A DNA stretch of 59,188 nucleotides, taken from an uncultured Clostridia bacterium (GTDB taxonomy: Bacteria; Bacillota; Clostridia; Oscillospirales; Ruminococcaceae). The position numbers and the translations under genes were made by a program. Positions 53,915 through 59,188 of the stretch are shown here, one piece after another. The DNA lies in contig CANRNN010000011.1 of NCBI GenBank assembly GCA_947632025.1, positions 1-59,188 of the forward strand, read 5' to 3'. Each line of letters begins with the position of its first letter. The first letter of the stretch is position 1. Under the pieces are notes generated by a model, which was not told where the DNA came from, did no database searches, and saw nothing but the letters and a program-made list of their open reading frames with translations.

Positions 53915-54868
53915 ATGTCGGACAGATTCGCAAATCAATATCTTATGGCAAATTTGGCAAAAGAAGTATCAAAGGTCATCAGAGGCAAGGACGAGCCACT
54001 ACTTATCGTTATGACAGCACTTCTCGCAAAGGGTCACGTCCTTATCGAGGACGTTCCGGGAGTGGGAAAGACAACACTTGCTATGGCACTTGGAAGAGCG
54101 TCCGGACTTGAATTCAGACGGGCTCAGTTCACACCCGATGTAATGGCTTCCGATATTACGGGATTTACTATATATAATAAGGAAGACGGAGAGTTTGAAT
54201 ACCGTTCGGGACTGGTTATGACAAATCTCCTGCTGGCGGACGAAATAAACCGTACTTCGCCGAAAACACAATCGGCACTTCTGGAGGCAATGGAGGAAAA
54301 ACACGTTACGGTCGACGGCGAGGTCCATACGCTGCCGGATCCGTTTATGGTAATAGCAACGCAGAATTCACAGGGGTACGTCGGGACATTCCCGCTTCCC
54401 GAAGCGCAGCTCGACCGTTTTATGATGAAAATAAGTATGGGATATCCGACTATCGCCGAGGAGACGGGGATAATGCTGGACAGGCTGTCGGAAAATCCCG
54501 TCGATAACGTGAATAACGTTATCACTATCGACCAGATGAGGGACTGCATTGACGATATAGGATACATCAATTTCGCGGATAGTCTGTGCAAATATGTCGC
54601 GGAGCTGTCGGCGGCTACGAGAAATCACCCCGCCGTCGCGCTGGGCGCTTCTCCGAGAGCGTCGGTGGCAATAATGCAGGCTTCGCGGGCGTTCGCGTAT
54701 CTTCTTGGCAGAGATTATGTAACTCCGGAAGATATTGTAAGACTGCTTATTCCCGTATACGAACACAGGATAGTTCTGCGCCACGAAACCCGTCTTGGAA
54801 AAAAGACCGTAAGGAGCGTCCTTGAAGATGTGGTGTCTTCGGTAACTCCGCCTATCAAACGGAGCTAG
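53915..54868 (+). CDS. MoxR-family AAA+ ATPase
   Basis: 317 aa. Walker A EDVPGVGKTTLAMALG, Walker B NLLLADEINRTSPKTQSALLEAMEE, sensor 1 MVIATQNS, GTFPLPEAQLDRF and a C-terminal lid. MoxR proteins act as chaperones for protein complexes or metal insertion and are nearly always paired with DUF58 proteins, as here (3 bp downstream). Start chosen at ATG 53915 after GAAAGGCAATGAT, consistent with the promoter. Confidence 0.9.
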   Translation: MSDRFANQYLMANLAKEVSKVIRGKDEPLLIVMTALLAKGHVLIEDVPGVGKTTLAMALGRASGLEFRRAQFTPDVMASDITGFTIYNKEDGEFEYRSGLVMTNLLLADEINRTSPKTQSALLEAMEEKHVTVDGEVHTLPDPFMVIATQNSQGYVGTFPLPEAQLDRFMMKISMGYPTIAEETGIMLDRLSENPVDNVNNVITIDQMRDCIDDIGYINFADSLCKYVAELSAATRNHPAVALGASPRASVAIMQASRAFAYLLGRDYVTPEDIVRLLIPVYEHRIVLRHETRLGKKTVRSVLEDVVSSVTPPIKRS

Positions 54869-54871
54869 ACT

Positions 54872-56053
54872 ATGGCAAAAAACCGCGTTTTTTATTTTGC
54901 GGCAGTGTTCTTTGCTTTCGCGTTCTCTATGCTTTATACAAGCCGCGTTTCGGCAATACTGCTTATGGTCGTATTGCTTTATCCGATAGCGGCAGCGGCA
55001 CTTACGGCTGTGCAGCTGGCGTTCCTTAAGGCTGAATTTACGGAGTCGCGGATAGAATCCGAAAAAAACACCCGCTTCGAGTTCGGGATAGCCGTGTCAA
55101 ACGGTTCACCTTTTCCGTGTGCGCCTATGGAGCTTATCTGCTCTCTGCCCGATACCGATTCGGGAAGATTCCGCGAAAAGCGTGTTTATATTTCGCTTCC
55201 GCCGTTTGGTTCGGCGAAATTATCGGTCGACGGAAAGCACCTTTATCGGGGGTGCTATTCCGCAAAGATAAAGAAAATTTCCGCCGTAGACCCGCTGAGG
55301 ATAATCAAGCTTTCACGAAAATACAATAAAGAGCTTGTAATGGTGTTTCTTCCGAGAAAACTTAATTTCTCGGAATTTTCGGGCGGAGAGATAGGCGAGC
55401 AGAATTTTACCCGCCCGAATCCGATAACCGCCGAAAAGGAGGACTTCTCTCACGTCCGCGAATACCGTATGGGTGATATTCTCCAGATGATACACTGGAA
55501 GCTGACCGCAAAGCAAGACGAGCTTATGATAAAGCAGTTCGACAGCATAAACGACCGTCGGGCGGCTGTGTTGTGCGACCTCACGGGCGGAGAGGGCGAC
55601 CCGCTGCTTATTGCGGATACGGTGATAGAAACAGCTATAGCATTCGTGAAAGCGGCTTTGGACGAGGGGCTTCATTCGCAGGTGGATTTCGGAGCCATCA
55701 ACGACCGCGGAGGGGTTTATGTGGCAAACGACGATGAGTTCGAGAATTTTTTTGAGCTTATGTCGGTGCTTCCGCATAACGGGGAGTATTGCGGACTTCC
55801 CGCTCTTCTTGATAATACCGAAATAGAAAGCGCGGCTGTGCTGGTGCTTATTACAGCGGAAATTTCCGACGATATAATAGCCAGAGCAAGAGCCCTTTCC
55901 GAAAACAGCGCGGTGTATCTGATATATGTGAATCTCACCTCACGTCCAACTCCGAAGGAGCTTTATGAGGAAGATTTTCTGTTCTTCAACGTCCGCGGCG
56001 CAGGCGAGGAAGCGCTGAAACTTGCGGCAGCTATGGCAGTAGGTTCGGTTTAA
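54872..56053 (+). CDS. DUF58 domain membrane protein
   Basis: 393 aa. Two TM helices at the N-terminus (FYFAAVFFAFAFSMLY; ILLMVVLLYPIAAAAL). The DUF58 core contains VREYRMGDILQMIHWKLTAKQDELMIKQFD (in part) within a vWA-like region. The partner of MoxR; the usual third member, a transglutaminase-like protein, is not present. Role of the pair in this organism is unknown. Confidence 0.88.
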   Translation: MAKNRVFYFAAVFFAFAFSMLYTSRVSAILLMVVLLYPIAAAALTAVQLAFLKAEFTESRIESEKNTRFEFGIAVSNGSPFPCAPMELICSLPDTDSGRFREKRVYISLPPFGSAKLSVDGKHLYRGCYSAKIKKISAVDPLRIIKLSRKYNKELVMVFLPRKLNFSEFSGGEIGEQNFTRPNPITAEKEDFSHVREYRMGDILQMIHWKLTAKQDELMIKQFDSINDRRAAVLCDLTGGEGDPLLIADTVIETAIAFVKAALDEGLHSQVDFGAINDRGGVYVANDDEFENFFELMSVLPHNGEYCGLPALLDNTEIESAAVLVLITAEISDDIIARARALSENSAVYLIYVNLTSRPTPKELYEEDFLFFNVRGAGEEALKLAAAMAVGSV

Positions 56054-56107
56054 TGCTTTGTGAGGCGAAAGCCTGCAATATATTATAATATGTAAGGAGA
56101 TCTGACA

Positions 56108-56329
56108 ATGGACATTAAAGCCAAAATCGACGAGGTTGTAAACAAGGTCAAGAACGACAGCAGCTTTGCGGAGAAATTCAAAAGCGAGCCTATCAAGGCA
56201 GTCGAAGAGGTTATCGGAGTAGACCTTCCCGACGACGCAGTACAGAAAGTAATTGAAGGCGTTAAGGCTAAAGTAAACCTCGGCGGTATCGCCGATAAGA
56301 TCGGCGGTCTGTTCGGCAAGAAAGACTGA
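56108..56329 (+). CDS. Small leader-like helical protein
   Basis: 73 aa. Residues 1-55 (FAEKFKSEPIKAVEEVIGVDLPDDAVQKV) resemble the leader region of Nif11/NHLP-type RiPP precursors (short helix, 'F...L..P..AV....G..LP' pattern). The end is a Gly/Lys-rich NLGGIADKIGGLFGKKD with no Cys, Ser or Thr. No RiPP maturase or exporter is nearby, so it is more likely a structural relative than a true precursor. Strong SD AAGGAG and its own terminator suggest a short, abundant mRNA. Confidence 0.7.
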   Translation: MDIKAKIDEVVNKVKNDSSFAEKFKSEPIKAVEEVIGVDLPDDAVQKVIEGVKAKVNLGGIADKIGGLFGKKD

Positions 56330-56335
56330 TTTTTA

Positions 56336-56370
56336 CCCCCTTCCACACGGAAGGGGGCATTTTTATCATT
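56336..56370 (+). terminator. Terminator of the small leader-like gene
   Basis: Perfect 9-bp stem CCCCCTTCC / GGAAGGGGG with loop ACAC, then CATTTTTATC. Confidence 0.88.
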
Positions 56371-56438
56371 ACCTTTATCTTACATCTTACTTCTTACCTC
56401 TTAAAATCTAAAAGCACGGCGCAGTCACCGAGATGTTG

Positions 56439-57719
56439 TTACCTATCAAGCAGATAAATTTCTGTCCGCGTCTTGTCTTTTAGCAGGAAAACTATCTGAC
56501 CGCTGCTGTAAGCTGTAACGTTCTCGACGTTTTCGCTCCAGAGGTCAACGTTCCATTCTGCAAGACGCATTGCCCTGATGAACAGATCCTTTATTTGCGG
56601 TTCGGTAAGATTCGGTGATTTGCAAACCGTGCCGTTTTTGTATTTATGATTGCATTGGAAAACGATCTTTTCGTATCTTGTCCCTGCGTGCCACGTTTTT
56701 GGTCCGTACCAGCAGCCGCAGTCCCCGCAGATGATTTTTGTGGAGAATATGCTTACTCCGCTGTATCGCTGCAGCTTTGTTGTCTTGAAAAGCTCCGCTC
56801 TTCGGGCGCGTTCCGCCTGCGCTTTTTCAAAAACGGCAGGTGAAATTATCGCTTCGTGGCTTCCCTTGACGTAATATTGTGGAGCTTCTCCCTCGTTTTT
56901 CTTTTTCTTTTTCGTGAGGAAGTTTACCGTGACCATTTTTTGCAGAAGCGCATCGCCCTTGTATTTTTCATTAAGCAGAATACTTCGGACAGTCGAAACG
57001 TTCCACTTTTCTTTTTTGGAGGGAGTGGGAATGTGCCGCTTCGTCAGATAGCCCGCAATATAATAATCCGAAAATCCCTGAAGATAAAGCCGGTATATAA
57101 GCCGCACCGTTTTTGCTTCGTCGGGATCTATTTCCATAACTCCGTCAAGCCCTTTGTTGTATCCTAGGAACCGACTGTATGCGACGGAAAATTTTCCGTC
57201 TGCGAAACGCTTTCTGAATCCCCATGTGACGTTCTCGGAAATACTTCGGCTCTCCTCCTGCGCAAGGCTTGACATTATAGTAATAAGAAGCTCGCCCTTA
57301 CTGTCAAGCGTGTGAATGTTTTCCTTTTCAAAATAGACTTCTATCCCCTTGTCCTTTAATGTGCGAATAGCCGAAAGACAGTCGACGGTATTTCTCGCGA
57401 AACGGCTTACGGATTTTGTGACGATAAGATCTATTCTTCCGCCGAGAGCGTCCTCTATCATTTTGTTGAAGCCCTCGCGCATTTTTGTGTTTGTCGCTGA
57501 GATACCCTCATCGGTGTAAATTCCGATAAGCTCCCAGTCCTTATGCTCAAGAATATATTTGGTGTAGTATTCAACCTGAGCGGTATAGCTTGTCTGTTGT
57601 TCCTCAAATTCGGTGGAAACTCTCGCATAGCCCGCGACGCGTTTTTTCTTTATAACAGGAGCGGCAGTTTCGGTTTTTTTCTGTTTTGCGGGAATTATCG
57701 TGACCTTTTTTTCTTCCAT
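56439..57719 (-). CDS. Large serine recombinase B
   Basis: 426 aa. Resolvase domain with catalytic Ser in AGYARVSTEFEEQQTSY, DEGISATNTKMREGF, LIVTKSVSRFARNTVDCL, EESRSISENVTWG. Then the recombinase domain and a zinc ribbon with CGDCGCWYGPKTW...CNHKYKNGTVC. It is shorter than most phage integrases because the C-terminal coiled coil is nearly absent. An N-terminal Lys-rich extension precedes the fold. Starts 8 bp after recombinase A ends, its SD (GGAGGTG) overlapping the end of A, so the two are cotranscribed. Start at ATG 57719 rather than 57740. Confidence 0.93.
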   Translation of the reverse strand: MEEKKVTIIPAKQKKTETAAPVIKKKRVAGYARVSTEFEEQQTSYTAQVEYYTKYILEHKDWELIGIYTDEGISATNTKMREGFNKMIEDALGGRIDLIVTKSVSRFARNTVDCLSAIRTLKDKGIEVYFEKENIHTLDSKGELLITIMSSLAQEESRSISENVTWGFRKRFADGKFSVAYSRFLGYNKGLDGVMEIDPDEAKTVRLIYRLYLQGFSDYYIAGYLTKRHIPTPSKKEKWNVSTVRSILLNEKYKGDALLQKMVTVNFLTKKKKKNEGEAPQYYVKGSHEAIISPAVFEKAQAERARRAELFKTTKLQRYSGVSIFSTKIICGDCGCWYGPKTWHAGTRYEKIVFQCNHKYKNGTVCKSPNLTEPQIKDLFIRAMRLAEWNVDLWSENVENVTAYSSGQIVFLLKDKTRTEIYLLDR

Positions 57720-57726
57720 AAAAAAA

Positions 57727-58953
57727 TCACCTCCAATCAATCACACACCGACTTTTGTCGGAGAGCGTGAAAAGGAGAGTGCCTTGCTTTGTTACCGAAA
57801 TATTAGTTACGGTTTCACAGAATTCTTCTTCGTCAAACACCGCGCTCCCCAGTACCAAAGTACACGCGTATTTAAGTTCTTCCTCCGTGATGTCGTCATT
57901 GTCACAATAGTCATCACCGAGAGTTTTTTTAACGGAGCATTGCCAACGCACAAGCTCCGTTCCGTTTTTATAGACTTTTTTGTAGCGCCGATAATTTCTT
58001 CCGCATTTTTCACATCGGATCTTACTTGTAAAGCAGTTTGTGACGACCGCTCCCGCGGCGAATATCCCAAGTTCGCGGCGGCGTTTTATTTCTTTCTGCA
58101 CTTCGTCAAAAATAGCTTTGTCAATTATCGCTTCGTGAGATTCCGCTACGAAATATTGCGGCAGTTCCCCAAGATTTCGGCGCTTTTTGTGCGTGATGTG
58201 ATTTTCAATATAGTATTTTTGAAGCGTCGCACAGCCGGTGTATTTTTCTTGCCGTAATATCTGCCGTATAGCGTCCTTTGAAAAATGCTTTCCGCGATAA
58301 GAACGAACCCCCATTTCCGCAAGCTGTTTTTCTGTTTTTGCGGTAGTGTAGCCGTTGAGGAAATTCTCGAAAATAAGCTTTACGACGGCGGCTTCTTCGG
58401 GAACGACCTTAAGTTTTCCGTGGTCGGCGCGATATCCGTAAAGCGTGAACGAGTTCATATGTCCCTCTTCAAATCCCCTGCGAATTCCCCATTTTACATT
58501 TTCGGAAATACTCCTGCTTTCTTCCTGCGCAAAAGACGTGAGGATAGTCATCATAAGCTCGCTTGCCGCGTCCATTGTGTTCAGATTTTCACGTTCAAAC
58601 CGCACCTCTACGCCGATTTCTTTTAAGTGTCTGACGGTTTCGAGAAGAGTTATCGTGTTTCTGGCGAATCTCGAAATTGATTTTGTAAGAATGACATCAA
58701 TTTTCCCCGCGTCGCAGTCGTCGAGCATTCGCAGAAATTCTTTTCTGTGTGCTTTTTGAGTTCCCGAAATTCCCTCATCGGCGTAAATTCCGGCGAATTC
58801 CCAGTTAGGCTCACATTCGATTTTTTTCTTGAAGTGATCTGTCTGTGCTTCAAAAGAATTGGACATTGATTCGTTGTCCATGGACACGCGCGCATAAGCT
58901 GCCACGCGCAGTTTTTTTGCCGAGATTGTCGGCTCGATTTTTCTGATTATCAT
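57727..58953 (-). CDS. Large serine recombinase A
   Basis: 408 aa. Catalytic Ser in AAYARVSMDNESMSNSF, DEGISGTQKAHRKEF, VILTKSISRFARNTITLL, QEESRSISENVKWG; zinc ribbon IRCEKCGRNYRRY with a second Cys pair distal. About a third identical by eye to recombinase B, so they may work as a heteromeric pair, as CcrA/CcrB do. The start follows AGGGGGTCTGATTT. Its promoter and an outward-facing flagellin 5' fragment lie within 220 bp upstream, the usual place for a recombination site. Confidence 0.93.
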   Translation of the reverse strand: MIIRKIEPTISAKKLRVAAYARVSMDNESMSNSFEAQTDHFKKKIECEPNWEFAGIYADEGISGTQKAHRKEFLRMLDDCDAGKIDVILTKSISRFARNTITLLETVRHLKEIGVEVRFERENLNTMDAASELMMTILTSFAQEESRSISENVKWGIRRGFEEGHMNSFTLYGYRADHGKLKVVPEEAAVVKLIFENFLNGYTTAKTEKQLAEMGVRSYRGKHFSKDAIRQILRQEKYTGCATLQKYYIENHITHKKRRNLGELPQYFVAESHEAIIDKAIFDEVQKEIKRRRELGIFAAGAVVTNCFTSKIRCEKCGRNYRRYKKVYKNGTELVRWQCSVKKTLGDDYCDNDDITEEELKYACTLVLGSAVFDEEEFCETVTNISVTKQGTLLFTLSDKSRCVIDWR

Positions 58954-59006
58954 AAATCAGACCCCCTAAATTTTTATTGTAATTGAAAAATCAATTACTT
59001 AATTAA

Positions 59007-59035
59007 ATTATCGCCTATTTGAGCAAAATAGTCAA
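59007..59035 (-). promoter_or_regulatory. Promoter of the recombinase operon
   Basis: TTGACT (complement of 59030-59035), 17 bp, GATAAT (complement of 59007-59012). A further TTGACA (complement of 59062-59067) has no fitting -10. Confidence 0.65.
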
Positions 59036-59130
59036 TAATTTTTAAGAAATTTTGCAGAAAATGTCAAAATCTTGTGTAGTTGCACAAAAATTTTCAACTT
59101 TTGAGCTGATTTTTGTTGAAAATTATGTAC

Positions 59131-59188
59131 TATTTTCAGTGATAACATTAGTACAGCACAACATGAACGCACTTAATGCGTACAACAA
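59131..59188 (+). repeat. Right-end flagellin 5' fragment / inverted 40-bp site
   Basis: Positions 59150-59188 are identical over all 39 bases to the 5' coding end of the intact flagellin (VQHNMNALNAYN) and run off the window in frame. The bases before 59150 are unrelated to the intact gene's SD and start (MGMI) but match the flank at 22-40 in inverted orientation (TATTTTCAGTGAT at 59131-59143). A GTG at 59140 is in frame, without an SD. It could be a silent cassette, an att-type junction next to the recombinases, or a repeat that ended the assembly. Confidence 0.8.

Noticed and set aside
1-59188. The whole window as an integrated mobile element bounded by the inverted flagellin sites
   Set aside because: It contains dnaA, oriC, gyrAB, parAB and other essential single-copy chromosome genes; inverted sites bounding a core region fit inversion or an assembly break better than excision.

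Overview
The window (59,188 bp) looks like a contig from a motile, anaerobic, low-to-medium GC Gram-positive of the class Clostridia, probably a Ruminococcus/Oscillospiraceae relative. The evidence is the Bacillota-type origin order dnaA-dnaN-S4 protein-recF-remB-gyrB-gyrA, near-consensus sigma-A promoters, strong Shine-Dalgarno (SD) sites, a sigma-D flagellin promoter, an [FeFe]-hydrogenase-like protein, and no Gram-negative outer-membrane genes. I saw no rRNA, tRNA or CRISPR array.

Layout. 1-1.97 kb: glmM and a small conserved protein. 2.0-6.1 kb: a flagellin gene embedded in an array of tiny convergent toxin/antisense-RNA units, followed by a flagellin lysine methylase (6.1-7.3 kb). 7.4-10.6 kb: a metal-efflux operon (ArsR/SmtB repressor, methyltransferase, free-standing HMA protein, P1B ATPase). 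10.6-20.5 kb: an XRE regulator, a secreted leucine-rich-repeat protein, RmuC, an MBL-fold protein, a DtxR regulator, an AstE/aspartoacylase-type hydrolase and a coiled-coil FtsX-type ABC exporter. 20.6-38.9 kb: the replication and segregation region (serS, parB, parA, noc-like, rsmG, mnmG, gyrA, gyrB, remB, recF, S4 protein, dnaN, dnaA, oriC) with three parS sites. 38.9-47.5 kb: cheB-cheR-cheW-cheA on the minus strand, then a FliK-like and an FlhB-C-terminal-like pair, and queT behind a candidate preQ1 riboswitch. 47.5-56.4 kb: a membrane protein, a hydrogenase-like chemoreceptor, RNase Y, MoxR/DUF58 and a small leader-like protein. 56.4-59.2 kb: two tandem serine recombinases beside a truncated flagellin 5' end.

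Two features deserve attention. First, there are four intact and several decayed copies of a unit built like the enterococcal pAD1 par (Fst/RNAII) type I toxin-antitoxin locus. Each has a sigma-A promoter driving a 28-30 aa hydrophobic peptide, a convergent sigma-A promoter driving an antisense RNA of roughly 70-100 nt, a shared terminator hairpin, a pairing between the two mRNA ends, and a direct repeat of the toxin start region inside the antisense gene. The repeats and the mRNA end helices change together from copy to copy. Four further antisense units have lost, or nearly lost, their toxin.

Second, both ends of the window stop inside the conserved 5' coding region of flagellin. They carry a 40-bp site (37/40 identical) in inverted orientation, reading outward and lacking the normal start codon and SD. 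The two serine recombinases lie next to the right-hand copy. This fits flagellin cassette switching or an element that targets flagellin, but the sequence beyond the ends is needed to decide.

Start codons were chosen by SD spacing; where this differs from the longest possible frame, the entry says so.
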